Assembly (NCBI GenBank): GCA_030280995.1
Contig: JASXTE010000002.1
Location: 20,534,683-20,598,682, forward strand
Reading direction: 5' to 3'
Length of the DNA stretch: 64,000 bases
Source of the DNA: Hemileia vastatrix
Taxonomy: Eukaryota > Basidiomycota > Pucciniomycetes > Pucciniales > Zaghouaniaceae
Each line of letters starts with the position of its first letter. Within the stretch, counting starts at the first letter, position 1. Below are positions 32,051-44,640 of the stretch, in pieces. The notes below the pieces were generated by a model, which was not told where the DNA came from, made no database searches, and worked only from the letters and a program-made list of their open reading frames with translations. A program made the translations under genes and the position numbers.

Positions 32051-33493
32051 CCAAGAAGTGTTTTTATTCTGATCATTGTTTTTTCAAAATCAAAATGTCC
32101 ATCCAATATGTCATCATGACAAATTTTCAAGATGATCTCTTTCATAGAAGGAGGAATAACAATAACATTAGTCAACTTTCTTCTATGATATAGATATCCT
32201 TCATCAATAAAAAATTTACCTTTTTCCAAAGCCTTCTGATACTTTGGTGGAAGGGTTTTAATTAATGCTTGTATTGAAGCATTCTTTGGATTATTTAATA
32301 TGGTACATAACCTTTTTAAGTCAGTGTCCTTATCATATGAATCCAGAATAAGCTGTAATAGCTCTTCCTCCATATCAACTGCATATATTCCATGAATATG
32401 AACTATCTCATTTTCAGGAACATATGCAGGATTTAAGTTATCATTTGGTAAAGGTAACCTTGATAACATTTCTACATTTGAGTGAGCAATACCAGCCCTA
32501 TGATTTATTCTCATTCTCCCTCTGTATTCTTGAACAGCTAGATACCATCTGAACATATGTCTGTTAGGTGCTTTCAAATTTAAAAGAGACTTAACTGCAC
32601 TGCAGTCAGTGACAAGTTCAAATTTCTGGTAATCCAGATAAAAATGTAGCTTCTCTAGAGCCCACACTACTGCCAAACACTCTAGTTGAGTGGAAACATA
32701 TTTCAATTCACTATTTCTTAAGGGTTTTGAAATATAACAAATTACAACTTCTAATACTTTATCATTCATCACTAGTTTCTGATAGATGGGGAGCACCAAG
32801 ACCAATAAAACTGGCATCAGTGTACAAAAAAAATTGTTGATTAAAGTCAAATAAAGCAAGAATTGGTGCTGACATCAAACAATGTTTCATAGGGTCAAAA
32901 GCTCTTTGTCTTTCACTATTCCAGATAAAAGCAACATCTTTCCTAGTCAATTGGGTAAGGTGTAATGCTATGACTTGGTAATTTTTAATATACTGTCTAG
33001 AGTATCCACACATTCCAAAAAAAACTCTGGAGCTCTATAACTGTGGTAGGAGCCTTCACCTGTTGTATGGCTGCCACTTTGTTTTGATCAATACATATTT
33101 GTAAACCTGAGACAACATGACAAAGTACTTTTAAGGAATGGAAACCAAATTTACATTTCATCAAAGAAAGTGTCATTTTTATCTCATTCATTTTATGGAA
33201 TACCTTACACAGGTGGTTAATATGGTCCTCAAATGTTTTAGAGAAGATGATTATATCATCAATATAAACCATCAGCCATCCTTCAATTATTTGTTGATGG
33301 AATGTGTTATCCATAACTTTTTGATAAACTGAAGGGGCATTTTTCGGGCCAAATGGCATCCTAAAATACTTATAAATACCCATAAGAGCAGCAATAATCA
33401 GAACATTCTGAGGATTCTTCTGAACAGGTACCTGGAGATATCCCTTGATACCATCCAAACAGCTGATATATTTAGCACCTTGTAGGCTAGCAT
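32051..33493 (-). pseudogene. Element C reverse transcriptase and RNase H remnant
   Basis: RT at 33458-32997 keeps YIDD and the FGPKNAPSV block. The connection and RNase H lie at 33013-32762 and 32859-31957 in shifted frames. RNase H has LYTDASFIGLG and the later TDCSAVKSLL block. Frameshifts at about 33000, 32800 and 32060 break the polyprotein. Confidence 0.87.
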
Positions 33494-34501
33494 TTATAGA
33501 GCTAATTCTAGGTAAAGATAGATATCATCAACATTATAAGTATAAAATTCTCTATCATCCCCACATAACCTAACTTTATCTTTCTCATAAGAAATTAGGA
33601 CAGGTGGGATAAAACAATATTTAGGTGTTTCCACTGCCTTTTCAATAACATTCATTTTTAAAACGGTAGAGATATTATCTTTAATATCTTTTCTCTTTTT
33701 GGGAGAAGCAGGATATGGCTTTTTCTTTAAACTGGGTGGAATTTCAGTTAATGGGAAAGATAATGAAATATTCATTTCTTCTTTTAAAAATCCTAATTCA
33801 TGTGTCCCATGAGCAAAGGCCATATGAAAAGATTTTATCAATTTAATGATGGAATCTCTTTCTTCACCTGAAAGTTGTTCTCCAAAAGAAGCATTGTAAA
33901 TTTCAGACATAAGGGCAGGCATTTCTTTTGTAGATCTTCCTTTATATTGAACTACAGAATGACATGTGTTCAATCCAGGTGTTAATAATTTGGGGGAGGA
34001 AATTTTAAATTTTCTCTTCCCATTCATCCCCATTGTAAAAAATTGATTTGAAGGATCTAATATTATGCAATATTTGGTTAAAATTTCATTTCCTGCAATG
34101 AACCAATTACTTAAGTTATCATTTTTCATGAAAAAAAAATTACATATAGCTCTTAAAAAACCATGGTTATATTTGAAAAATACTGTGGCTTTGTATTTAC
34201 CAATGGGGGACAAAACAGAGCCATAACCTCTCCAATTCTCAGAAATAATAGGCATAAGTTTTGATTTATAATTTTTGTCCACTGAAGCAAGTGCTCTGTC
34301 AGATACTACACTTCCTCCAGCTCCATAATCTAAGAAAACCTCAATGTTTTTTCCATTGATAAAAACTGGGGCCTTGAGAGGGGAAATAATGATTGAACTG
34401 TCCTCAAGGTTTTTTATGATCTCAGCATCCTCTAATGTAGATAAATCATTATTCACAATATTAATATTATTCAAATAATGGATATCCTCTTCCAGCATCA
34501 A
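33494..34501 (-). pseudogene. Element C protease and start of RT
   Basis: 335 codons open. The protease active-site loop reads LDYGAGGSVVS, so the D-S-G serine is replaced by tyrosine, which should abolish activity. The WF/GNEIL block follows, then the PSLKKKPYPAS segment and early RT blocks to CGDDRE, after which a frame break occurs. The product could not be processed normally. Confidence 0.85.
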
Positions 34502-35290
34502 AATTTCCGGATTAGATTCATAAGAAATATTTCTGGCACAATCACTTGAAGTCTCATCCAGTTCTATTGTGATATCAGCATGTTCCTCTGTCTGCTCAAC
34601 AAGATTTATCTTCTTGTCACAAACATGGCCTTTCTGCCAAGGCTTTCTGCATTTGAAGTAAGTGTTTGTTGCATAATTTTTGTGTGCAAGAGGGGCAGAA
34701 GATTTATCAACCTTTTCCAGAGGTTTCTGTTGTTAATTGGAGGGTTTCTCCAATAGAGTTCTAGGAATGAATTTTATAGCATCATACTTGTTGTTTAGAA
34801 GGATCTCATTACAAGTATTAATGAAAGAAGAAGGTTCTCTTGAGAACTCAGTCCTAAAACTATCAATTCTCTCAAAGAGATACGTAATTTATAGAGGATC
34901 CTGTCCTTTCATAATTCAACTCCATATTTGGGTCCATTTCCCTCAATATTTTAGCAAGTTTCATCAGGAACTCAATGGGTTTGTCAATAGAAGAGCTATA
35001 TTTAGTTTCTTCATACTGCCTTATGTTGAGCTATCCTAAACTTAGAGCCACCAAATTGTGATTTAATTAATCTTTTCCAATCTTCCCATGAGTAGTCATT
35101 TATATCCAAGAGAAGAGATTCATAACAAATTAGGGCCACATTGGTAAATAAAGAAATTAATTTTGACACAATTTCCTCATCTGGGAGTTTGTAAGAATTT
35201 ATTAAGTTATCAATACTACAAATGAACTGCTTCCAATCAGAGGAAGAGACACCATCAAACTTTGGATACTAGTCAAGTTTTGGCCAATTT
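34502..35290 (-). pseudogene. Element C Gag capsid and zinc knuckle remnant
   Basis: Reading from 35290 downward, fragments match capsid of A and D (SWEDWKRLI, REPSSFINTCNEIL) and a C-x2-C..W..GHxC zinc knuckle at about 34660-34610, with C, C, H and C retained. Several stops and indels between 34880 and 35040 destroy the frame. Confidence 0.75.
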
Positions 35291-36249
35291 TTTGATTTGA
35301 AGTAGTCTCTTTATTACATGATTGTTTCTGAGTGAGAAGGAGCTGTAACTTCTCCAATTGGGAAGTAATTTCATTTTTTAATTCATCTGTGGATGATACA
35401 GGTACATCATCAATTTTTGATAAAAACTCAGTGATATCAACAGGTATTTCTTGAACTAATTTTAATTTGCATGAACTAGGAACAGGTAAAATTGGGGTAT
35501 CCTGCACCACATTTTCTTTCAAAGATACGTCAGAAAACTTATTATCATGTAACAATGATTTTAATTTCTCTTCAATGGTTGTTAGCCTAGTCTAAACTGT
35601 TGGAATACTAGATAAACTCTCATTGATGGTTGAAAAAGATAACTGGTTCTTATTTTGTAAAGATGAATAATGATCACTCAATCTTTTTAAGTTCAACTTA
35701 TGTCCTTATAGCTCCTGGAAACAGATGGACACAGTATCTTTTAATTTAGACAAATAATTCTTCATATTTTGCCTTAAAGCAACTTTCTTTTCATGAGTTA
35801 CTTTGTAATGAAAAAAATCATCAGAAACTCTCTTTAATTCACTCCTTAATTCTTGATAACCCTGTTTAGTTAACAAACTATTAAATTTCTGAATTAATTG
35901 CATTTTGTTCATTATATGATTTTATTTAGAAATAATATCCCTCAAATATTCATCATTAATGTTAGCTACATCTGGAGTACTTCTCAATAGGGAAACAGAA
36001 TAACTTTCCATATTCTCATAAAACTCAGGTTCAAGTGTCTCATCAATAATAGAAATATCAGGATTTATCATTGAAGTAGCAATCAAAACAATAGGATTAG
36101 ACACATTAGATTATTGAGCAATTTGTCTACTACTCTCAGCCTCTACTGGTGTCACATTCTCATCTCCTCTTCCAGAATTACCTGAAGGAACTGAATCATA
36201 AACAAGAAATTGTACTTTAGATTCAATAGAGGGACTTATTATAGCTTGG
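35291..36249 (-). pseudogene. Element C ORF2 N-terminal region
   Basis: Fragments at 36104-35922, 35912-35706 and 35555-35202 correspond almost residue for residue to D (56773-57675). They are charged, probably helical and of unknown fold. Their stop codons at 36113 and 35914-35920 coincide with those in D. That implies C and D inherited some breaks from a common ancestor, or that the segments are read by another mechanism. Confidence 0.65.
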
Positions 36250-37690
36250 GAAAAATTGAATGTGATTATTTTTCCTCTTTCTTCCCCCTTGATAGGGGTG
36301 AGGAGGTGTGGGGTTGAACTAATTGATTCTTGAAGGACCTTCCTGAGGTACTTGTTGTTGTTGTTTTTGGGACAGATAATCCCACTGGATGTTTATCCAA
36401 TCCCGCTGCCACTTTGAGACTTCCTGTCACCAGACGACCTAAGCACAAGGTCGAGGGGGTTCCTGGAAGTGAGATGGAGGGAGGAGTTTAGAAACTTCTT
36501 CGATGCACAGAGGAAATGTTTGAGGAAGTGATTCGAAGATGACTCAAAGGAAGAGCTACTGCTTTGAGATATGTTCCAGAAGAATTCTAATATAATTTAA
36601 AGGTAATGTTAAAATTCTTTAAATCTCACAAAGGGTTGGAAACTCAATAATCAAAGATTGATGATTTAGAAATGATTATTGAGAAAGTAAGGAAAGATAC
36701 AATAATAATGATTTAACCTAAAGTTTTACCACTATTAATTATATATACTTTTTATAATTTAATTCTAAAGAATGTCGAACCAAAAAACCCAACCCCTTTC
36801 ATATCCTTTACTCCTCCTTGCATTGACCTCATACCCATCCACTATTCCACACACCACAGAACATTAAAAAATACACTCGTTACACCTGGACCCTCCTCAC
36901 TAACATCCGTCAACCCTTTAATCCTCCACTAACCATTCTGTCCATGCTCACTACCCCTTTTAATAATCCACAGACATTTAATAAACCTTTTAGCGTACTA
37001 CTACATTGACTATTGCGCTGTGCGTTGCTTATTGAGGAAAATACTGAGACACACTATTGAGAGATTGACTAATTTAGATTTAGAGTTCAGACTAGCGCGG
37101 TTGAATAGTGAGTACACAAAGGAAAGTCTCAGTTGCTATGTAGAAGTGCTTTCTGCGCTTTGAGTATGGATTTAGACCTCTGTGTTATTGATTTAATGAG
37201 CTGCTTTTGCCTCAAGTGTCACGTGGCGCGTGACACTTCCACCTTTTCTTGTTTCTGGGGAGCCAATTGTGGAAGAGCTTTTGGCGGATGGGGAGGTTCC
37301 TTTTTCTCTTGAAGAAAGGATTCTATTTTTCTTACCTTGTCTTCTAGAGAGTCTGTTCTTGACCTCAACCTGAGATTTTCTGAACTCAACTCCTTGATAT
37401 GAGTGGAGAGATTGCTGATTTGTTGATTCAAGGGAATCCTTTTTTATTATGAAGTCTTTTGGAAGCTCTTCTGGGGAATTGATAAAAGGCTTTTGTTCCT
37501 CTGCAGTTGTCTCCACTAATATCTTTATCTCTGGCATCTCCACATCCTGATTGGTCCAGTAATTGATTAATTTGAGCCAGTTGTGTAGTCAAAGGAGAAC
37601 TTACAGAATAAGCTTCATCATAATCAATAAAATTTAGTTCCTCATCATGGCCAGAAGAAGCACCTTTGTCAGTAATAGTTGTATTTAACC
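36250..37690 (-). pseudogene. Element C ORF1 (coiled-coil Gag), split by a solo LTR
   Basis: From 37690 downward a frame stays open through a coiled coil (LNQQISNLSTHIKEL, LRSRTDSLEDKVRKIESFLQ) to 37241, where a solo LTR interrupts. It resumes from 36424 with the tryptophan motif and glutamine-rich segment. An acceptor-like CTCTCAG lies just upstream of 37690 and no in-frame ATG precedes the coiled coil, so a spliced upstream start exon is likely, as predicted for B. Confidence 0.65.
36425..37235. mobile_element. Solo LTR of another family (811 bp) inside element C
   Basis: Begins TGTCACCAGACGACC and ends GGCGCGTGACA, with CTTCC duplicated on both sides (36420-36424 and 37236-37240). Element D has the uninterrupted sequence at about 56450, giving the empty site. 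The TG..CA ends and 5-bp duplication are diagnostic of an LTR left after recombination. No ORF. It is the only example of its family in the window. Confidence 0.88.
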
Positions 37691-38319
37691 TGAACTGAGA
37701 GAAAAAAATATTAAATCAGTTATTATTTTTATTTTATTTAAAGAAAAATAAGGAAAAAAATCTAATATATAAGTAACTATCAGGATTTTGTAATCTACTG
37801 GAATAATTATAATATAATGTTTTTCAGGACAAAGAATCAACTGAAATAATAATTAAAATTTTATTAATTAATTTAGATGAATTTTATAACCAGGTTTAAA
37901 ATAAATAAACTGAAATAATAAAATATTTTAGTAATTATTAATGTAAAAGTTGATAATTATCATGACTAAAGTCAACTGAACAATTTAATTACCAGGACTT
38001 AATGTCAACTAAAAAAAATTTAATTTCCAGGACTTAATGTCAACTGAAATAATTCAATTACCAGGACTTATTGTCAACTGAAATAATTTTAATATAATCC
38101 ATTCAATTATTTTTAAATATTATTATTTCACTGCCAGGGCAATTTTCAACTGAAGCAATAATATAATTTTTTTCATTATCAGGACAGAGGTCAACTGAAA
38201 TATTAAAAAAATATATAAAATAATTAATTTAATTGTTATATTACTTCTAGGACTAAGAGCAATAAAGTTATATCTTGGTCAACTAGGAAAAAAAAATTTA
38301 TTTACCAGGCACCTCCCCC
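37691..38319 (-). repeat. Element C leader with about nine degenerate repeats
   Basis: A unit close to CAGGACTTAATGTCAACTGA recurs about every 35-70 bp from 37825 to 38285, separated by AT-rich spacers. The same array in opposite orientation lies in D (55425-55885). It may be a packaging or expression signal; the function is unknown. Confidence 0.75.
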
Positions 38320-39402
38320 TTTAAAATGAGAAAGTTAATGCCACTTACAGAGTGCTGAGTAAAAAGATATATGTAGACAATTAAACGTGGAAAGTGACCC
38401 AAAAAAATAATTAATATAATTACCACAAATATATAGGGATATTTCCAATATATGAACCTAAGGTTTGGAGCCCGGTTTGATTCCCGGTCACAGCAAAAAA
38501 AATAATTAACGTGGTTTTTGACCTTTGTCATTTTTGTTGTCCAATTGTCCTACTGGTACCTTGACGTCAAACAGTCCCCTAATTGCTGGCTTCAAGATAA
38601 CAATGTGCCTTCAATGATTTGGAAAGGGCCTCAAGTATCAGGGGACTCCTTTTGCTCTAGAAGATTTTTGATGGCAATTTACAGTATTGGAAAATGGATT
38701 TGGAATTCTCAAGTCAAGTACTTATAATTTATCTTATGATTTTAATTTTACTCAATAGAAGAGGTAAGAATATAAAAATTATTATAATTTATAATTTAGA
38801 ATCACAATAATGTAAATACTAAAAGACAAATAATAGTAATGATTTAATTTAAAGTCTTTTAATAAAATAGTTAAGTCAAGGAATGAATCAAACAGCACAA
38901 AATAGGAGGCTCTTTATAGGCAAAAAGGAGAGTGAAAATACACGGAGTTAAACAGTATCCATAAGGGAGTGTGAGAGAAAAATAATACAATAATAAGAAT
39001 GTGCAAGTAACAAAAGTGTGCTAAAATTATGTGTCAATAAAAGATATCACATTATTTGATATAGTTTAGAGTTCACTTTAGATGTCACACTTAGTACAAA
39101 TAAATTTGAATTTAAAATAGAATTTCAAACATTTAAAAAAAATAATTTGAATTTTTTAGATTTAGTATTAATATTTTTATTTCTCTTTCAACCTGTTATT
39201 GAGAATGGTGTTAGGTAATAAAAATATAAGGGACATTATTATTAATTTAAATATTTACTAAATTTATTTATTGTAATTAGTTAGTGTATTGAAATTAATA
39301 CATAAGTAAATATAATATAATAATAATAAGAAATAAAAGTATGGCTTCATCTCAGTTATTAATTAATTGTCTTACTGGATAAGTCTAGTAGCCTGGCTGA
39401 CA
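38320..39402 (-). repeat. Element C 5' LTR (about 1083 bp)
   Basis: TGTCAGCC at 39402 downward. CCTATAAAG lies at about 38911-38920. The inner end is set at the point before the GGGGGAGGTG block, by comparison with D, and is approximate. A tRNA B-box-like GGTTTGATTCC lies at about 38473-38485 on the plus strand. Confidence 0.75.
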
Positions 39403-40296
39403 GACATAGTCCCAATATTCACTGAATAAAATACCAAAATCCACCTAAATCTTCAGCCAATGTCAAGTAAGACATACAAAAACAGTTCCAAACAGACCAA
39501 CAAAGGCCTCTTCCAATGTTGGTTGACCATATCCTCCCTCAAATTGAGAAAGTCCACATTCTCCTTCATCAGATCCACCATGTTCAGCTTTCTTCTAAAA
39601 TCGGGCTATGACATGGACCCTTGCCAATAATGCATTGAAAAAAATCTAATCTGTACCATCACACCACCAGCTCATCCATACAGAACCTCCTGTGATGTCT
39701 GACAATCCAGAAAGAAGACTTGCTACAGACCTGGTCTATTATCATCTTTAACAGCTTCACCTCCACCTCAACCTTGTCAATCTTCTACCAGCACCATAAG
39801 ATCCAGGCCATCCATGCTGATACCCAGATTTGTCAACAAACTAAAACCTTCAAAGAAGAGCTCCAACACCACTACAGAAACCACTTCCACAATTCTTGGT
39901 CCATCTGATGGTAAAAAAAACTTTTATTCCTTATTCTACTTCTAAAACTTATGACTTCTCAGTTCCTCCATCTTCTGACAGTGTTGATGACAATATAGGA
40001 TCCATTGAACAACCAACACCTAACTACTTGCCCACTATTAAGGCCAAGTTCCTACAACACTCCTCTGAACAAACACACCTTCTACCAAACTACTTCCAAT
40101 CCACTCCTGCTAGAAATCCACTGGACCCTGAGAAAAGTAAACACCCCATCCACCAGTTCAAGACTAATTCTGAACACTTTGTTTCATCTCTTGATTCTCT
40201 TCTGCAACTTGACTCTTGATTAAACTTTTGACTTAAAAATGAAATTCTTGACCACTCTCCAGACTTCCTGAATGTAGCCAATCATAAGAAATTCCA
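39403..40296 (+). pseudogene. Gag-like or ORF remnant, C/A-rich
   Basis: A frame at 39896-40219 of 107 codons, rich in S, P, H and Q, plus an overlapping frame upstream at 39720-39908. Composition (few G on this strand) matches the gag-like remnant at 40877, and it is probably the tail of an ORF from the same element class. No domain recognised. Confidence 0.35.
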
Positions 40297-40724
40297 CAGT
40301 TTACAGTCTTGGGGGACTCATCCTCAGTTTTAAGTCTTGGAGGACTAACAGCTCTCATTTTATGATCTTTGGGGACTCAAACCCTCAATTTATAGTTTTG
40401 GGGGACTCAAAACCTAAATCATAAAGACAAAACTAGAGATCAAACCATAAAAGACCAAAGAAAAAATCCAAAATTCTGTGGTAACTTTTCTACAGTACAG
40501 CCAGCTCATCAGTTACCCCCACACTTGCCTTAAATAGATTTAGAGACCCACCCTTTGAATGCCCTTTGCCAGAATCACACCAACATCACATTATCAGTTT
40601 ATAGTCCTGAAGGACTTGGCAATCAAACTATCCTCATTTTATAGTCTTGAGGGACTACACCATTATTCAGTTTAAAGTCTTGATGGACTGAACACAGTGT
40701 TCAGTTTAAAGTCTTAACAGACTT
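40297..40724. repeat. Array of eight near-palindromes, AGTCTTGAnGGACT type
   Basis: Copies of CAGTTTAAAGTCTTGAGGGACT-like units lie at about 40298, 40325, 40357, 40385, 40595, 40635, 40668 and 40701. Two related units lie at 50571 and 50825. Between the two clusters (40485-40530) is a block shared with 50660 and 50925 (GCCAGCTCATCAGTTACCCC). Probably LTR or leader regulatory repeats. Confidence 0.7.
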
Positions 40725-40876
40725 TCAACACTCTGCATAAAAATACAGAGTCAATTCCATGCACAATACTCTACAACCACCCAACTGAACTTCCAATTTC
40801 TCTTCATCATCTACCCATCACTGATAAAAATTTATCTTTTATCTCTTTTCTCTTCATTGTTGTCCCATCACAGATC

Positions 40877-42415
40877 ATGGCCAGATCCCCAGATTTTGAC
40901 CCATCAGACCTTCCTTGTTTCACAGCTCCCAAGGACTATGCTTGCAAACATTGTATCCACATGTGCAGACCTTGCACTTTCACTCTTCCAACTCCTGAGG
41001 CCAAACTCTAAAACAGGGCATGTGATTCTTGAAACTCCAAAAAGAAAAAATGTGACAGATAACCCAATTATCATATACCACCACCTTCACCTTCACAAAA
41101 ATACATCTATAGATCTCCTAACAGATTTCCAGAACTTTTTCCTGCTTCCTATTCTTTATCTTCAGCTCCATCCAGAAGATCATGCCGCTCCGTCCCCAGA
41201 ACAGTCTCCAAAAGACCTGCTTTATCATCTCAAGAAACAGCCTTTATCTCAGCAAATTCAGCTAAAAGAGCTTCAAAATTAGCTCCCAAGCTGCTAGACC
41301 ACATCCAGACAGCCACCCGTCTCCCTATGAAGAAACAATCAGGCTCAAAACCACCAAATTCAGTCAGAAAACAGCCACATTCCACCATTAAACACCAAAA
41401 ACTCCACACAACAACCTCCTAGTTCTCCCAGAGAAATGCGCTCAACAATTTCTTCATCCAAAAATTCCAAAAATTCTAGAAGACCTTTGAGAGGACTACA
41501 AGAAGACACCAGAGCACCAAACACTGCTCCCAGAAAAAAATCTCCCTCTCAAAAAAGAAGAATGAACTACACATCTCCACTTCCAGACAATTACTCATCT
41601 GACCTTTCAATTTCTTCAGATCTTTATCCAGAATATCGTAATCAGCTTCCAGGTCACCTTCTCCAGGTCCATTCTACAACTAATCTGGTACTCCACCCCC
41701 AGTATCCAACCACAGTGAGCCAAGAAACAATATCAACAACAACAACAACAGCCCTTCATCTCCAATAAGGCCACAGGAACATTGTCATTATAGCTCATAT
41801 TCTCAACACCATTTAGAGGATGACCAAGATAATCCATACCTCCATCTGGTTGATACTCCTACTACATACATTCAAAATCCTTTAACAGTCCAGATTCCGG
41901 CCACTTACAAATTTGATGAGCTTCCAATCTGTAAGTACCAAATTAATAAATCAAATTTCTTCAAAAAACAACAATTACTGATCCAATTCTTCTGTTTAGA
42001 TGGAACCCCAAGTCCTGAAACTGCTATTGGGATTGGCCAACCTCTAGAAACATATTGACACTGAATTATGCCAATATGAAGCAACACATAAGTATGATGT
42101 GATCAAACATGCTTAACGCCTTTGCTCTTCATGGGCCATTGAATGGATTTGAAAAGAATCTGAGGAAACAACTTCTTGATGACCACTGGAAGATGCCTAG
42201 AATAAATAAGCACACCTTCCAACACTCCATACCAGCCTCTTCTACCTATACCCAAAAATTACCTTCCAATCCGGTTCCTGACCATTACAATCCATACACT
42301 CTCTCCAGCCATCTACACCACAAGGAACACAGTTCTTCCTCCAATCTCAACAAAAAACAAAAACACCAACATAATCCAGACCAACTTTCAGAGGCTTCTT
42401 CTTCCAGACATTGAA
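40877..42415 (+). pseudogene. Cysteine-rich gag-like gene remnant with an intron
   Basis: From ATG 40877 the frame encodes a cysteine-rich region (CKHCIHMCRPC, then after a stop CDS.NSKKKKC) and a long basic, serine/proline-rich region broken by five or more stops. A well-formed intron 41931-41999 (GTAAGTACC...TACTGATCC...TTCTGTTTAG) separates a YKFDELPI block from a second exon. That exon, in mixed frames, has an LETY..TELCQYEATHKYDVIKHA segment. It resembles rust-type retrotransposon gag proteins with a cysteine cluster, but I cannot name the family. Inactive. Confidence 0.5.
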
Positions 42416-42546
42416 TAAAAATAATAATAATAATTCACTAAATAGAGAGAACAATAATAATTAGCAGATATATAAAAAATTTGTTTTAATTTAATTCTTA
42501 ATTTTAATTTTTAATTTATTTTTTTATTTTTTTATTTTTTATAATT
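42416..42546. other. AT-rich spacer grading into microsatellite
   Basis: No gene. Imperfect AT and TTTTTA units. Confidence 0.5.
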
Positions 42547-43374
42547 TAATTTTAATTTTAATTTTAATTTTAATTTTAATTTTAATTTTAATTTTAATTT
42601 TAATTTTAATTTTAATTTTAATTTTAATTTTAATTTTAATTTTAATTTTAATTTTAATTTTAATTTTAATTTTAATTTTAATTTTAATTTTAATTTTAAT
42701 TTTAATTTTAATTTTAATTTTAATTTTAATTTTAATTTTAATTTTAATTTTAATTTTAATTTTAATTTTAATTTTAATTTTAATTTTAATTTTAATTTTA
42801 ATTTTAATTTTAATTTTAATTTTAATTTTAATTTTAATTTTAATTTTAATTTTAATTTTAATTTTAATTTTAATTTTAATTTTAATTTTAATTTTAATTT
42901 TAATTTTAATTTTAATTTTAATTTTAATTTTAATTTTAATTTTAATTTTAATTTTAATTTTAATTTTAATTTTAATTTTAATTTTAATTTTAATTTTAAT
43001 TTTAATTTTAATTTTAATTTTAATTTTAATTTTAATTTTAATTTTAATTTTAATTTTAATTTTAATTTTAATTTTAATTTTAATTTTAATTTTAATTTTA
43101 ATTTTAATTTTAATTTTAATTTTAATTTTAATTTTAATTTTAATTTTAATTTTAATTTTAATTTTAATTTTAATTTTAATTTTAATTTTAATTTTAATTT
43201 TAATTTTAATTTTAATTTTAATTTTAATTTTAATTTTAATTTTAATTTTAATTTTAATTTTAATTTTAATTTTAATTTTAATTTTAATTTTAATTTTAAT
43301 TTTAATTTTAATTTTAATTTTAATTTTAATTTTAATTTTAATTTTAATTTTAATTTTAATTTTAATTTTAATTT
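42547..43374. repeat. Hexanucleotide microsatellite (ATTTTA)n, about 138 copies
   Basis: About 828 bases of essentially perfect 6-bp periodicity. Confidence 0.95.
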
Positions 43375-44352
43375 TATCTTTATCTTTATTTTTATTTTTA
43401 TTTTTATTTTTATTTTTATTTTTATTTTAATTTTTATTTTTATTTTTATTTTTATTTTTATTTTTATTTTTATTTTTATTTTTATTTTTATTTTTATTTT
43501 TATTTTTATTTTTATTTTTATTTTTATTTTTATTTTTATTTTTATTTTTATTTTTATTTTTATTTTTATTTTTATTTTTATTTTTATTTTTATTTTTATT
43601 TTTATTTTAATTTTTATATCTATATTTATATTTATATTTTTATTTATATTTATTTTTATTTTTATTTTTATTTTTATTTTTATTTTTATTTTTATTTTTA
43701 TTTTTATTTTTATTTTTATTTTTATTTTTATTTTTATTTTTATTTTTATTTTTATTTTTATTTTTATTTTTATTTTTATTTTTATTTTTATTTTTATTTT
43801 TATTTTTATTTTTATTTTTTTTTTTATTTTTATTTTTATTTTTATTTTTATTTTTATTTTTATTTTTATTTTTATTTTTATTTTTATTTTTATTTTTATT
43901 TTTATTTTTATTTTTATTTTTATTTTTATTTTTATTTTTATTTTTATTTTTATTTTTATTTTTATTTTTATTTTTATTTTTATTTTTATTTTTATTTTTA
44001 TTTTTATTTTTATTTTTATTTTTATTTTTATTTTTATTTTTATTTTTATTTTTATTTTTATTTTTATTTTTATTTTTATTTTTATTTTTATTTTTATTTT
44101 TATTTTTATTTTTATTTTTATTTTTATTTTTATTTTTATTTTTATTTTTATTTTTATTTTTATTTTTATTTTTATTTTTATTTTTATTTTTATTTTTATT
44201 TTTATTTTTATTTTTATTTTTATTTTTATTTTTATTTTTATTTTTATTTTTATTTTTATTTTTATTTTTATTTTTATTTTTATTTTTATTTTTATTTTTA
44301 TTTTTATTTTTATTTTTATTTTTATTTTTATTTTTATTTTTATTTTTATTTT
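43375..44352. repeat. Hexanucleotide microsatellite (ATTTTT)n, about 160 copies
   Basis: A second array differing by one base per unit from the first, with a few interruptions (about 43425, 43606-43650 and 43816). Confidence 0.95.
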
Positions 44353-44640
44353 TTAATTTAATTTAATTTATTTTTTTATTTTTTATGATTTTATTTTTAT
44401 TTTTATATATTTATTTATTTTATTTTATTTTATTCATTTATATTTCTACACAGATTACTACTTAAAACTGAAATGAATAATAATAAGATAAAATAAATAA
44501 TAATTACAAATGGTATCCCCCAGCCAATTGATGAGCTGATTCCCTGATACCTTATCCACATCTAAGTCCACCTTGATGTGGATACACCATTAAATAATAT
44601 TTAAATGAATTGAGATAAAAATGAGTTAAGAAAGATAATA
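44353..44640. other. AT-rich flank of transposon copy 2
   Basis: No gene. A block at 44515-44575 (CCAATTGATGAGC..CCACATC) resembles 50225-50275 on the other side of the transposon. Confidence 0.5.

Noticed and set aside
42547..44352. Hexanucleotide arrays as telomere or CRISPR-like array
   Set aside because: Units lack the G-rich telomere pattern and have no spacers; they are simple microsatellites.
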